A stretch of DNA of 64,000 nucleotides from Maribacter hydrothermalis (lineage in GTDB: Bacteria > Bacteroidota > Bacteroidia > Flavobacteriales > Flavobacteriaceae). The first letter of the stretch is position 1. The number at the start of each line of letters is the position of its first letter. A program made the position numbers and the translations under genes. Under the pieces are notes generated by a model. It saw only the letters and a list, made by a program, of their open reading frames with translations, did not search any database and was not told where the DNA came from. The stretch spans positions 2,356,001 to 2,420,000 of the forward strand of contig NZ_CP018760.1 of assembly GCF_001913155.1 (NCBI RefSeq), given 5' to 3'. Below, in pieces: positions 7,804 to 16,754 of the stretch.

Positions 7804-9159
7804 TTAAATTCCTAAAATAACCTTAGCGATTGAAAAGTAAATAAGTATACCAAAAATATCATTTCCTGTGGTAATAAATGGGCCTGTAGCCACTGCAGGA
7901 TCAACACCTCTTTTATCTAAAAAAACGGGTATAAAAGTACCAATCAATGCCGCAATTATAATAACTGCAATAAGGGCTACACAAAGGGTAGTAGAAATTA
8001 AATAACTGGTACGAAAGAAGAAATGACTTATAACCAAAACTATAGCTGCAATGGCAACTCCATTAATTAATGCTAAAGTAAATTCCTTTAATAATCGATT
8101 TAAAATCTCTCCTTTTACCGTATTGTTTGCAAGACCTTGTACCATAATTGCGGAAGATTGTACTCCTACATTACCTGCGGTTGCTTGTATTAAAGGTACA
8201 AATATGAGAAGAATAGGAAATGTGCTCATTACTTCTTGAAAGCTGCTTATAATGCTAGCGGCTCCTATACCACCAAACATACCAATTATTAACCATGGTA
8301 AACGTGCTTTGGTTAGTTCCCAAATGCTGTCATCTGCTTCAACTCCCCTAGAAATACCTGCCGCCATTTGGTAATCGCGTTCGGCTTCTTCTTTTATAAC
8401 ATCTACAATATCATCAATAGTAATACGACCCACTAATCTACCTATTTCGTCTACAACAGGTATAGCCTCTAAATCGTATTTAGTCATAATCCTGGCTACT
8501 TCTTCTGGGTCTTCATTGACATTCACATAATCAACATTTGATATGAAAACATCCTTTATATGTGTTTTTGTTGATGTGGTCAACAAATCTTTTAATGACA
8601 ACCGTCCTTTTAGCTTATCTTCATCATCAACCACATAAATAGAATGTACACGGGTTACATTTTCTGCTTGGGCACGCATTTCCTTTACACAAGTTAACAC
8701 ATTCCAATTTTCGTTAACCTTTACAAGCTCTTTGGCCATAAGACCACCGGCAGAATTTTCGTCATAACGTAAAAGATCTACGATATCTTTAGCATGCTCG
8801 CGATCCTCAATTTTTGAGATAACATCTTGTACCTGTTCTTTAGGTAATTCATTTATAATATCTGCGGCATCATCGGTATCTAGCTCTTCTAATTCGCTAG
8901 CAATTTCTTGAGAAGAAAGGTTGCCCAAAATAGCTTCACGGATATCTTCATCTAACTCCGTAAGAATATCCGAAGTTTTGTCGCTATCTAGGAGTTTAAT
9001 TAAGTAGGTAGCTTCATCATCAGAAAGTTCATTAATGATTTCTGCAATATCAGCATAATGTACGTCCACCAATAGAGCATTAAGCTCAACATCATTTTTA
9101 TTTTCAATGAGTTGTTCTATATCCGCAACTAGTTCTTCCGTAAGTTTAAAGGGTGTCAT
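7804..9159 (-). CDS. mgtE: Magnesium transporter MgtE
   Basis: 451 residues. Domain order is standard for MgtE: acidic N-terminal superhelical domain with repeated [20 protein letters not shown] units (1 to about 120), a tandem CBS pair (about 130-250; [30 protein letters not shown]), then five membrane helices to the C-terminus, including [18 protein letters not shown] and the pore-lining region ending [11 protein letters not shown]. It imports Mg2+ across the inner membrane with CBS-mediated gating. Its start overlaps the end of rsmA by 14 bp, so the two are translated from one message. Confidence 0.93.
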   Translation of the reverse strand: MTPFKLTEELVADIEQLIENKNDVELNALLVDVHYADIAEIINELSDDEATYLIKLLDSDKTSDILTELDEDIREAILGNLSSQEIASELEELDTDDAADIINELPKEQVQDVISKIEDREHAKDIVDLLRYDENSAGGLMAKELVKVNENWNVLTCVKEMRAQAENVTRVHSIYVVDDEDKLKGRLSLKDLLTTSTKTHIKDVFISNVDYVNVNEDPEEVARIMTKYDLEAIPVVDEIGRLVGRITIDDIVDVIKEEAERDYQMAAGISRGVEADDSIWELTKARLPWLIIGMFGGIGAASIISSFQEVMSTFPILLIFVPLIQATAGNVGVQSSAIMVQGLANNTVKGEILNRLLKEFTLALINGVAIAAIVLVISHFFFRTSYLISTTLCVALIAVIIIAALIGTFIPVFLDKRGVDPAVATGPFITTGNDIFGILIYFSIAKVILGI

Positions 9160-10012
9160 CTTCTATTTTCTTCGTCAATGCTATAAAATCTTCTACAGCC
9201 AGTTGTTCTGGTCTCAGGTCAAATATAATATCTTCTTTGAGATTATCTGATAAGGTGAATGTTTTTAAACTATTGCGCAAAGTTTTTCTACGCTGATTAA
9301 AGGCGGTCTTTACTACATTTCTAAATAATTGTTCGTCGCAAGGTAGTTGAAAATTTGCTTTACGCGTAAGTCTTAAAACACCCGACTGTACTTTTGGAGG
9401 TGGGTCAAAAACATCTGGTTGAACAGTAAAAAGATATTCGGCATCATAGAAAGCTTGTGCTAAAACTGATAAAATCCCATATGTTTTACTTCCTTCTTTT
9501 GAGCAAATACGTTCCGCTACCTCTTTTTGAAACATGCCAGAAAACTCAGGAACTTGGTCTCTTAATTCCAGCATTTTAAAAACAATTTGGGTAGAAATAT
9601 TATAGGGGAAGTTTCCTGTAATGCCAAACTGTTCTTCTCCAAATAAAGTGGGAATATCAAAATTTAGAAAATCGGCCTCAATTACTTTAAAAGTGCCTTT
9701 ACTTTGAAATGCCTTTGGATGTTCTAATGGAAAATTCTCATTTAGGTAGGTTATGGATTCAGTATCTAAATCCATAGCTACTAAATTACTGTTCCTAAGC
9801 AATAAGTATTTGGTTAATACTCCTGTCCCAGGTCCAATTTCAATAACGTTTTTATATTCTTTTTGTAGAAGTGTATCGGCAATTTGTTTGGCAATATCTT
9901 CATCTTTTAAAAAGTGTTGACCTAAGTGTTTTTTAGCTTTTACGGGTCCTTTATCATGCTGTTTTTTTGCGGTATACTTGTTGTTTTTATTCTTCTTCCT
10001 TTTCGTTCCCAT
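9146..10012 (-). CDS. rsmA: 16S rRNA (adenine1518/1519-N6)-dimethyltransferase
   Basis: 288 residues. It carries the RsmA/KsgA signature [15 protein letters not shown] (from about residue 27), SAM-binding [16 protein letters not shown] and the NFPY catalytic motif in [11 protein letters not shown]. It dimethylates two adjacent adenines in the 3' hairpin of 16S rRNA during small-subunit assembly. The first ~25 residues are an unusually Lys/Asn-rich extension ([11 protein letters not shown]); a slightly later start is possible, but no better Met precedes the signature. It lies 20 bp downstream of the DUF4286-GGCT gene and overlaps mgtE. Confidence 0.95.
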   Translation of the reverse strand: MGTKRKKNKNNKYTAKKQHDKGPVKAKKHLGQHFLKDEDIAKQIADTLLQKEYKNVIEIGPGTGVLTKYLLLRNSNLVAMDLDTESITYLNENFPLEHPKAFQSKGTFKVIEADFLNFDIPTLFGEEQFGITGNFPYNISTQIVFKMLELRDQVPEFSGMFQKEVAERICSKEGSKTYGILSVLAQAFYDAEYLFTVQPDVFDPPPKVQSGVLRLTRKANFQLPCDEQLFRNVVKTAFNQRRKTLRNSLKTFTLSDNLKEDIIFDLRPEQLAVEDFIALTKKIEDDTL

Positions 10013-10032
10013 AATAGTCTAATAAACCTAGA

Positions 10033-10665
10033 TTACTTGGCAATATATGCCCATGCGTTTTTGCCCGATGTTAATTTAATTAGAATTCTTTCATAAGCTT
10101 CTCCTTCATAAACATCTGCCTTTTGCAATTCTTGATGTGTTAGTGCGTAAACTTGGCCTTTTATACGATTTTCTTCTTTGCCAGTATGTTGTAAAGTAGG
10201 GTAAAGACCTGCTACTTTAGTGTCAGAAATCTCATATTGCGGTAGTTCATCTTCATTTCCATTTAAAAGCCTTGAGAAAACACCAAGTTGAACTTCCTTT
10301 TCTTGTAAAGTTCCATAAGTGAACAAGTAATGTGTAGCAGTTGTTCTTTGTACAAAATATTCGTCTATAACTTCTAACTCGGTTCTAAATGAAACTAGTT
10401 TGCCTGTAAAAAGTTGTTGCGCACTTTCTCTTAACTTCGTAGCATCTTCTTTATAATAGCGCTCTAATGTTGCCTTGTCTTGCACGGTGTATTGTACTGA
10501 ATAGGTGAAGCCGCCCATATCTTCTTCCACTAACACTTTAGTGAACTTAGCACTTAAAAATTTACCTGTTGCTAATACTTCTGGGATATGAATTTCTTTC
10601 ATCCATTTTACCCAACTGTTGTGGCTACCTTCTTCGATATTGGTGGTAACGTTATAAATATACAT
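10033..10665 (-). CDS. DUF4286 - gamma-glutamylcyclotransferase-like fusion
   Basis: 210 residues with two domains. Residues 1 to about 103 match the DUF4286 pattern (MYIYNVTTNIEEGSHNSWVKWM, a ferredoxin-like dimeric alpha/beta domain common upstream of rsmA in Flavobacteriia). From about residue 110 a GGCT/AIG2-like domain begins: the cradle motif YLFTYGTLQ, then IKGQVYALT and a conserved acidic stretch in VYEGEAYER. Stand-alone DUF4286 proteins of ~100 residues are the norm, so the fusion is noteworthy. Whether it cleaves gamma-glutamyl amines is unknown. Possible operon with rsmA and mgtE. Confidence 0.8.
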   Translation of the reverse strand: MYIYNVTTNIEEGSHNSWVKWMKEIHIPEVLATGKFLSAKFTKVLVEEDMGGFTYSVQYTVQDKATLERYYKEDATKLRESAQQLFTGKLVSFRTELEVIDEYFVQRTTATHYLFTYGTLQEKEVQLGVFSRLLNGNEDELPQYEISDTKVAGLYPTLQHTGKEENRIKGQVYALTHQELQKADVYEGEAYERILIKLTSGKNAWAYIAK

Positions 10666-10750
10666 GTGTTTTGTTCAAGTTTTATAATCTAAATATCTGT
10701 TGCAAAGTTACTTCAACAGTTTCTTTAAATTAAGTATCATAATGGTGTTT

Positions 10751-12544
10751 TTAATTGATAGAATCTCCTCTTAAAATTCTGAAGTTCTTTCTTGCTTGAG
10801 GAAAATAGTAACTGTCTTGATAGGTGTAAATTATTTTCTCGTAATTATCTTTTGCCTTTACGGTGTCCTTATATATTTTTCTGTATAACTCGCCCAAAGC
10901 ATAATAAGCATCATCGGCTAAAATTCCGTTTCCATAAAAAGTGATGATTTTCTGATAATTTAGTACAGCTTCGTCATACTTTTTTTGAGATTCGTATAAT
11001 TGAGCCTGTTTGAGTAGGGCTTCATCTTCAATTTTTTCGCCTTTATGGTTTTCAAGTATATCATTTAATGCAAGTATAGCATCTTCTGTTTTATTTTGAT
11101 AAGCCAAAAAATCGGCACGGGCAAACTTCTTTAATGCCGTTTGTGTAGAGTCTTCCAGTGAATTATCTGAAATTAAGAGACTTAATTGCATGGCATCGTT
11201 TGCAATTAATTGGGAGGTGGAGCTTCTAAGTACTTTTAACTGTGTAAGCGCCCAATCAAAATCTCCTTTATAAAAACTGGTTTGCGCCACTTTATACCGC
11301 GCATCTTGTCCTAAAACATCATTTTTTAATTTCTGCTGTATTTGCGAAAAATAGATCAGCGCTTCGTTGAATTTTTTATCATAAACCAAAATGTCGCCTA
11401 AAGCCAATTTTAAATAGGCATTTCCGCGGTCACTTAATGGTAATTCTAAACTGTTCTTTAATAACTTTTCTGCAGGTTGAGGTTCATTTTTTTTAAAAGT
11501 TAAAAAATTAGCATAGGCTACTTGAAGCTGTAACGTTTGCGCCTTGTAACCATAAAGATCTATTAGTTCATCATATTTTTTTTGAATAGCCGCTAATTGA
11601 CTTTGTGAAGAAGAACTAAGATTGATGTCGATAAGATTTAATTCCGCATTTAATTTTGTGTTTTCATTGGTAGTATTGTCAATGATATAGACGTAGATTT
11701 CCTTTGCATCTTCGTAGGCTTCTACTTCTAAGGCATTGGCAGCTAAATTCTCTAAGCGTAATGTAGAACTGCCATTTATTCGTTTTAAAATGGCCTTTTC
11801 TTGTCTAAAAGCACTACTGTACTGGTTTTGTTTAACAAAGAGCCAACTAAGTAGTTCATTCCAAAGAATGTCTGGATTCTTTTGTGCGCGTTCTAAAAGC
11901 ACTTTTTTTAGCAAAAGATTGTTTTTGTCGTCGGCATTTTCAGAAACAAATTCATCTATACTTCTTAGAATGTTCGATTTTGAGGTTTTGCCGTCAATTA
12001 CCAAATTTAGATAAGAATTGTACATGGCCTCCACATTGCCTTGTTCTCCGTAAATTCTTGCCAATTGAAAATTGAAATCTAAAGCAGGGTTTAATTCCAT
12101 GGCGCTTTCAAACGATTTTACAGCAAGGTCCAATAAACTGTATTTTTGAAATTGAAGACCAATAGCATATCCATAATTTGGATTTTTAGGTATAATTTCT
12201 AAAGCTTTTTCGTATTGGTTTAAAGCCATTTCTGGCTGCTCCTGAAGTGCATAATTATAGCCCAAATCTATTAACAAGGTAGGGTAGGGGTTTCTATCTT
12301 TTAATCGTTCTTTTATAAACTCGCTTGCATCATCGTACCTTTTTAGTTGTTGGTAACAGGCAACCAAGTCTTGCGCATATTCTGTTCTTCGTGGGTTTTT
12401 TTCTACTAGCTTTTCATAAAAAACAACCGCTTTTTCAAAATCACCATCAGCAAAATATTGCTTTGCCAAGAAATCATCTTGTGCCCATGCCATAGTCGCT
12501 AACGATATATAAGAAATAAAGAAAAATAATAAACGCATATTCAA
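10751..12544 (-). CDS. Exported tetratricopeptide-repeat protein
   Basis: 597 residues. It starts with a signal peptide (MNMRLLFFFISYISLATMAWA, cleavage probably before QDD) and is otherwise almost wholly TPR-like helical repeats, for example GDFEKAVVFYEKLVEKNP, QPEMALNQYEKALEIIPKNP and, near the C-terminus, KKYDEAVLNYQKIITFYG. Periplasmic TPR scaffolds like this commonly take part in envelope or gliding/T9SS assemblies, but nothing here identifies the partner. It ends 85 bp upstream of the DUF4286-GGCT gene. Confidence 0.85.
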   Translation of the reverse strand: MNMRLLFFFISYISLATMAWAQDDFLAKQYFADGDFEKAVVFYEKLVEKNPRRTEYAQDLVACYQQLKRYDDASEFIKERLKDRNPYPTLLIDLGYNYALQEQPEMALNQYEKALEIIPKNPNYGYAIGLQFQKYSLLDLAVKSFESAMELNPALDFNFQLARIYGEQGNVEAMYNSYLNLVIDGKTSKSNILRSIDEFVSENADDKNNLLLKKVLLERAQKNPDILWNELLSWLFVKQNQYSSAFRQEKAILKRINGSSTLRLENLAANALEVEAYEDAKEIYVYIIDNTTNENTKLNAELNLIDINLSSSSQSQLAAIQKKYDELIDLYGYKAQTLQLQVAYANFLTFKKNEPQPAEKLLKNSLELPLSDRGNAYLKLALGDILVYDKKFNEALIYFSQIQQKLKNDVLGQDARYKVAQTSFYKGDFDWALTQLKVLRSSTSQLIANDAMQLSLLISDNSLEDSTQTALKKFARADFLAYQNKTEDAILALNDILENHKGEKIEDEALLKQAQLYESQKKYDEAVLNYQKIITFYGNGILADDAYYALGELYRKIYKDTVKAKDNYEKIIYTYQDSYYFPQARKNFRILRGDSIN

Positions 12545-12610
12545 AGATACGCAGAATGCCGTAAGATGTTGTTAATGCTTTTATAACAAGCTTATAGTAT
12601 GTATAATCGA

Positions 12611-12937
12611 TTAGTGTGACACTATTTTTAAGCCAATTATAGAACCTATTAACGTGCTAATAAATAGAATACGTAAAAAAGTTGCCGGTTCTTTGAAAAC
12701 AAATATCCCGACAAGCACGGTTCCTACAGCACCAATACCGGTCCAAACAGCATAGGCGGTACCAATTGGTAATGTCTGTGTTGCTTTTACTAAAAGTATC
12801 ATACTTATTGCAAGGGTCACTAAAAACCCAAGATACCACATGTACATTTCGTTACCGGTAGTTTCCTTTGCTTTTCCTAAACAAAAAGCAAAAGCAACTT
12901 CAAAAAGTCCGGCAACGACTAATAGTATCCAATTCAT
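12611..12937 (-). CDS. sugE: SMR transporter, SugE/Gdx-like
   Basis: 108 residues, four membrane helices. The essential membrane Glu is E13 (AGLFEVAFAFCLG), and the motif LPIGTAYAVWTGIGAVGT is diagnostic of the SugE/Gdx branch, whose characterised members export guanidinium by proton antiport; EmrE-like polyaromatic cation export is less likely. It stands alone rather than as a heterodimeric pair. No guanidine riboswitch is visible in the 150-bp leader. It follows serS by 151 bp, with a candidate serS terminator between them. Confidence 0.88.
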   Translation of the reverse strand: MNWILLVVAGLFEVAFAFCLGKAKETTGNEMYMWYLGFLVTLAISMILLVKATQTLPIGTAYAVWTGIGAVGTVLVGIFVFKEPATFLRILFISTLIGSIIGLKIVSH

Positions 12938-13005
12938 AAGCTTTGAGATTTAATAGTAAAGGTCGCAGATTTAATCCAATTTCAGTTATTTCAAAATCAT
13001 AAAAG

Positions 13006-13038
13006 AAACACCATGTAAATAGTATTTATATGGTGTTT
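13006..13038 (-). terminator. Candidate terminator after serS
   Basis: Arms AAACACCATGTAA and TTATATGGTGTTT pair over 13 bp with one G-T wobble, 50 bp beyond the serS stop. On the minus strand the hairpin is followed by a broken T-rich tail (TTTCTTTTATG), so termination efficiency is uncertain. Confidence 0.55.
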
Positions 13039-13088
13039 AATTGTTATAAAGTTGAATAGCTCTGCATAGAGCTAATTGTATAAACTAC

Positions 13089-14360
13089 TTAATCAATCAT
13101 ATTAAAACCACAATACGGTACTAATACCTCAGGTATTTTAATGCCTTCTGGAGTTTGGTAGTTTTCCAAAATACCAGCTAAAACCCGTGGTAAGGCTAAA
13201 GAACTACCATTTAGGGTATGTGCCAATTGGTTTTTCCCGTTCTCGTCCTTATAACGCAATTTTAACCTATTGGCTTGGTATGTTTCAAAATTTGAGACAG
13301 AGCTAATTTCTAACCAACGGTCTTGCGCAGTAGAAAATACTTCAAAATCAAAAGTAAGGGCAGATGTAAAACCTAAATCGCCGCCACATAATCTTAGAAT
13401 TCGGTAGGGTAATTTTAATTCTCTTAGAATATTTTTTACATGCTCTACCATGCCGTCTAAAGCTTCATAGGATTTTGAAGGGTGTTCAACACGAACAATT
13501 TCGACCTTATCGAATTGGTGTAACCGATTTAGACCACGTACATGTGCGCCATAACTGCCCGCTTCTCTTCTAAAGCATGGCGTATAGCCGGTGTAAGTGA
13601 TAGGAAAATCACTTTCGTTTACAATTACATCTCTAAAAAGGTTCGTTACTGGAACCTCTGCAGTAGGTATTAAGTACAAGTCATCTGCGGTAACATGATA
13701 CATTTGGCCTTCTTTATCGGGTAATTGACCTGTTCCATATCCGGATAATTCATTAACCAAATGGGGTACTTGAATTTCTGTGTATCCCGCTTCCGTGTTT
13801 TTATCTAAAAAATAGGCAATTAATGCACGCTGTAAACGAGCTCCTTTTCCTTTATATACAGGGAAACCTGCTCCCGCGATTTTTACTCCTAATTCAAAAT
13901 CAATGATATCATATTTTTTGGCCAATTCCCAGTGAGGTTGAGCAGTTGAATCTAAGCTAGGAACAACTCCCTCTTTAAAGACCTCTTCATTATCTTCTTC
14001 GGAAGATCCTTTTTTTACAGAGTCATGTGGTGCATTCGGAATCTGATATAATAACCCTTGAAGCTTTTCTTCTATGTCCGTTAAATCTTCACTTAATTGT
14101 TTGGATTCTTCTTTTAAGTTCACTGTTTGCTCTTTAAGCAGATTCGCTTCTTGAACTTTTCCAGTCTTGTACAATACTCCAATTTCTTTGGAAAGTTTAT
14201 TAGATTCTGCTAAAACATTATCTAAACGTGTTTGGGTCGTACGTCTATTTTCATCTAATTGTAGTAAATTTTCTAATAGAGGTTGGGCGTCAATATTTCT
14301 CTTGGCTAAGGCAAGAATAATATCTTCTTTATTGTCCCGAATGGTCTGTATTTGTAACAT
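13089..14360 (-). CDS. serS: Seryl-tRNA synthetase
   Basis: 423 residues, normal length. The N-terminal ~110 residues form the tRNA-binding antiparallel coiled coil (MLQIQTIRDNKEDIILALAK to the long Glu/Lys-rich helices). The class II catalytic core follows, with motif 2 in TPCFRREAGSYG and motif 3 in LNGSSLALPRVLAGILENYQ. It charges tRNA-Ser with serine (and selenocysteine tRNA where present). No T-box leader is visible. It is flanked upstream by an HTTM-domain gene on the same strand (80 bp gap). Confidence 0.96.
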   Translation of the reverse strand: MLQIQTIRDNKEDIILALAKRNIDAQPLLENLLQLDENRRTTQTRLDNVLAESNKLSKEIGVLYKTGKVQEANLLKEQTVNLKEESKQLSEDLTDIEEKLQGLLYQIPNAPHDSVKKGSSEEDNEEVFKEGVVPSLDSTAQPHWELAKKYDIIDFELGVKIAGAGFPVYKGKGARLQRALIAYFLDKNTEAGYTEIQVPHLVNELSGYGTGQLPDKEGQMYHVTADDLYLIPTAEVPVTNLFRDVIVNESDFPITYTGYTPCFRREAGSYGAHVRGLNRLHQFDKVEIVRVEHPSKSYEALDGMVEHVKNILRELKLPYRILRLCGGDLGFTSALTFDFEVFSTAQDRWLEISSVSNFETYQANRLKLRYKDENGKNQLAHTLNGSSLALPRVLAGILENYQTPEGIKIPEVLVPYCGFNMID

Positions 14361-14440
14361 TATAACATTGTATTTGAATGCAAATTTACGTTAATCTTAT
14401 ATTTATAAGAGTAACTTTTAAATACTAAACCTGTATTAAA

Positions 14441-15772
14441 CTAATTTTTAGAATTTTCGAAGTTTGAAGGGTGAATCCAGTCATGATGTTTTAATCGAAA
14501 CCATTTTTCTGCTGCTAAATCAGTTGTGGAATCTATAAAGGGGACATAGGGTTTACGGTTTATGCTAATCTTAGAATTTATTAGGTATACTGATACGTTT
14601 CTATTGTTTTGCTCGAATTCTTTTTTTAAATATTGGGCAAACTGCCATGTAAAATCTGGATAGGCAAATATTTTACGCTCCTGGCTGCCAGATAAATAAT
14701 CTTTAGGTTCAATAATAAATTCTTCTTTAGTGTTCTTATCGACTACTTTAAAGGTGCCTTTTCCTTGTCTGCTACGTAGCATCATGCGCCAGCTCATCCT
14801 ATGGCCTTCTTCACTCCATAACACATTATCTTCAATGGCATGGTGTCTTAAAGGCAATACTAATTGAATTATGAAATAAATAGTTGTGCCTAAAACTAAT
14901 GTATTTTTATGGTTGGGCAACGCTGTATAGGTAGATGCGAATGCAGTTTTAGTTTTAAAAAATATTTTCCTAATTGATTCAGGTTCAAAAAAGAACACAC
15001 TAAAGGCAATCGATAAATAAGGGAAAATACCTATCTGAAATATGATTGAATTAAATAAATGAAAGAATAAGGAAAGAAAAAATGCCGCTTTTCTGGTTGG
15101 TTTCCAAAGTAATGCAGGTACAATGAGCAAATCAAATAAAATACCCACGGTTCCAATTATAGTATGTACCCAAGGTTCTTGTAAAATGTCACCCACTAGC
15201 CAATAATTCTTTTTAAAATGCATCATAACGGCTATAGTGCTAAAATCTAACCAGTCTCCATACATTTTTGCTATAGATGCGTATACGTAAACTATAAATA
15301 ATTGTAGAACAACTATCCATTTTACATAGGCATACATGGAATTGCTTTCTATCTTCGGATTCATTTTAACATCGTAAGATCTACTTTTTTCTGCAGGAAA
15401 AAAGCACATGAGCAATGCTATTAAAATGAGTAAGTAGTAATGATTGTTGTAGGCCGTTTTTTGCATTAAATAGGTTACGGTCCATAAAATTGTGAAGGAT
15501 ATGATACTTGCCCTATATTTAAACCCCATGGCAATAAAAAGGCCAAGTAAGCCCATTAAAACAAAATAGAAATACATGCCGTTACCTGGTAAGGGTTGTA
15601 GAAACTCAAAATCTATAAAAGGAAAAGTATATTTTGGTGTAATTAAATTTCGCTTTATCCAACCAGTCGCAATAGCACCAAAACATTCAAGAGAAACGAG
15701 AATACCAAAAAATATACGAAAGGCAATTAAGGGGCTATTATCTATACGTTGAAATAATAACCTATTGAGCAT
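14441..15772 (-). CDS. HTTM-domain membrane protein (vitamin K-dependent carboxylase-like)
   Basis: 443 residues. About eight hydrophobic segments fill residues 1 to ~310, including the PLIAFRIFFGILVSLE opening and the YNNHYYLLILIALLMCFFPA region typical of the HTTM (horizontally transferred transmembrane) domain shared with gamma-glutamyl carboxylase. The soluble C-terminus (EEGHRMSWRMMLRSRQGKG onward) is the usual extension in bacterial members. Substrate in bacteria is unknown. It ends 3 bp upstream of ribF on the same strand and may be translationally coupled to it. Confidence 0.8.
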   Translation of the reverse strand: MLNRLLFQRIDNSPLIAFRIFFGILVSLECFGAIATGWIKRNLITPKYTFPFIDFEFLQPLPGNGMYFYFVLMGLLGLFIAMGFKYRASIISFTILWTVTYLMQKTAYNNHYYLLILIALLMCFFPAEKSRSYDVKMNPKIESNSMYAYVKWIVVLQLFIVYVYASIAKMYGDWLDFSTIAVMMHFKKNYWLVGDILQEPWVHTIIGTVGILFDLLIVPALLWKPTRKAAFFLSLFFHLFNSIIFQIGIFPYLSIAFSVFFFEPESIRKIFFKTKTAFASTYTALPNHKNTLVLGTTIYFIIQLVLPLRHHAIEDNVLWSEEGHRMSWRMMLRSRQGKGTFKVVDKNTKEEFIIEPKDYLSGSQERKIFAYPDFTWQFAQYLKKEFEQNNRNVSVYLINSKISINRKPYVPFIDSTTDLAAEKWFRLKHHDWIHPSNFENSKN

Positions 15773-15775
15773 ATT

Positions 15776-16702
15776 TTACCGGTTAATGTATTGTAGTGAT
15801 TTTTCTTTGTCTTTTACTAATTGTGCTTTAAGCGCATCAATAGATTCAAATTTATGTTCATCTCGCAAACGGGCTAAAATATTAATTTGAATTTTTAAGT
15901 TGTACAGATCTGCATCAAAATCGAAAAAATTGATTTCTATAGATTTTTCCGTACCATTAACAGTTGGATTATACCCTATGTTCATCATGCCATAAACAAT
16001 TTTACCATTTAGAAGACTGTTTACAACGTAAGCTCCATTTTTTGGTATCAATTTATAGTCCTCAGCTATTAAAAGGTTTGCTGTTGGGTAGCCTAACTGC
16101 CTACCAATGCCCTTGCCTTTTATTATTGTGCCGGTAAGCATGTATTCATAGCCTAAGTAGCTATTGGCTGTCTCAATGTCCCCGTCTTCTAGTGCTTTCC
16201 TGATCTTTGTTGAACTGACGGATACATCGTCAATTTCCTGAGCAGGTATTTCATCTACCGTAAAATCAAACGTATTTCCAAAAGCTCTTAAGTCGGTTAT
16301 GTTAGCATTTCTGTTACGACCAAACCTATGATCATAACCTATTATTACTTTTTTAATATTAAAAGTGTTTACAAGAATATCTCGTACAAATTCCGTAGCC
16401 CTAAGTCTAGAAAAATCTTTAGTAAATGGGTGTATTATTAGAATGTCGAGTCCTAAACGCTCTAGAATGTTAATTTTTTCTTCAATTGTATTCAATAATT
16501 TAATGTTGGCATCTTTCTGCAAAACCATTCTCGGATGCGGAAAAAAAGTAAGAACTGAAGATTTTAGATCTGAACCCTTGGCATGGTTTATGATTTTGTT
16601 CAGTATTTTGAGGTGACCTATATGCACACCATCAAAGGTGCCTATGGTAATGACCGTAGGATATTCTTCTTTGTATTTAGAAATGTTGCGGACTGTAATC
16701 AC
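15776..16702 (-). CDS. ribF: Bifunctional riboflavin kinase / FAD synthetase
   Basis: 308 residues, full length. The N-terminal FAD synthetase domain has the nucleotidyltransferase signature GTFDGVHIGH (21-30) and GYDHRFGRNR further on. The C-terminal flavokinase domain has KGKGIGRQLGYPTANL (about 195-210) and the later catalytic Glu region. It converts riboflavin to FMN and then FAD in the cytoplasm. It is divergent from the large protease gene; the 52-bp gap between the two start codons must hold both promoters. Confidence 0.95.
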   Translation of the reverse strand: MITVRNISKYKEEYPTVITIGTFDGVHIGHLKILNKIINHAKGSDLKSSVLTFFPHPRMVLQKDANIKLLNTIEEKINILERLGLDILIIHPFTKDFSRLRATEFVRDILVNTFNIKKVIIGYDHRFGRNRNANITDLRAFGNTFDFTVDEIPAQEIDDVSVSSTKIRKALEDGDIETANSYLGYEYMLTGTIIKGKGIGRQLGYPTANLLIAEDYKLIPKNGAYVVNSLLNGKIVYGMMNIGYNPTVNGTEKSIEINFFDFDADLYNLKIQINILARLRDEHKFESIDALKAQLVKDKEKSLQYINR

Positions 16703-16725
16703 TTATGATAGAAAATAAAAAGACT

Positions 16726-16733
16726 TATATTTG
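16726..16733 (+). promoter_or_regulatory. Candidate -7 box for the reprolysin-type protease gene
   Basis: TATATTTG matches the Bacteroidota -7 consensus TAnnTTTG exactly and lies 22 bp before the chosen start codon. No convincing -33 TTTG box is seen at the usual spacing. Confidence 0.45.
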
Positions 16734-16754
16734 ATTTGTAATAAAAGCCCCTTA

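Noticed and set aside
12938..13088. Guanidine riboswitch upstream of the SugE/Gdx-like gene
   Set aside because: I looked for the paired ACGR-loop hairpins of the mini-ykkC class and for ykkC-like core sequence; neither is visible. The only hairpin fits a serS terminator.
16731..16754. Upstream TTG start for the reprolysin-type protease
   Set aside because: The ATG at 16755 gives a normal signal peptide directly; the extra eight residues would spoil it, and the -7 box overlaps the TTG.
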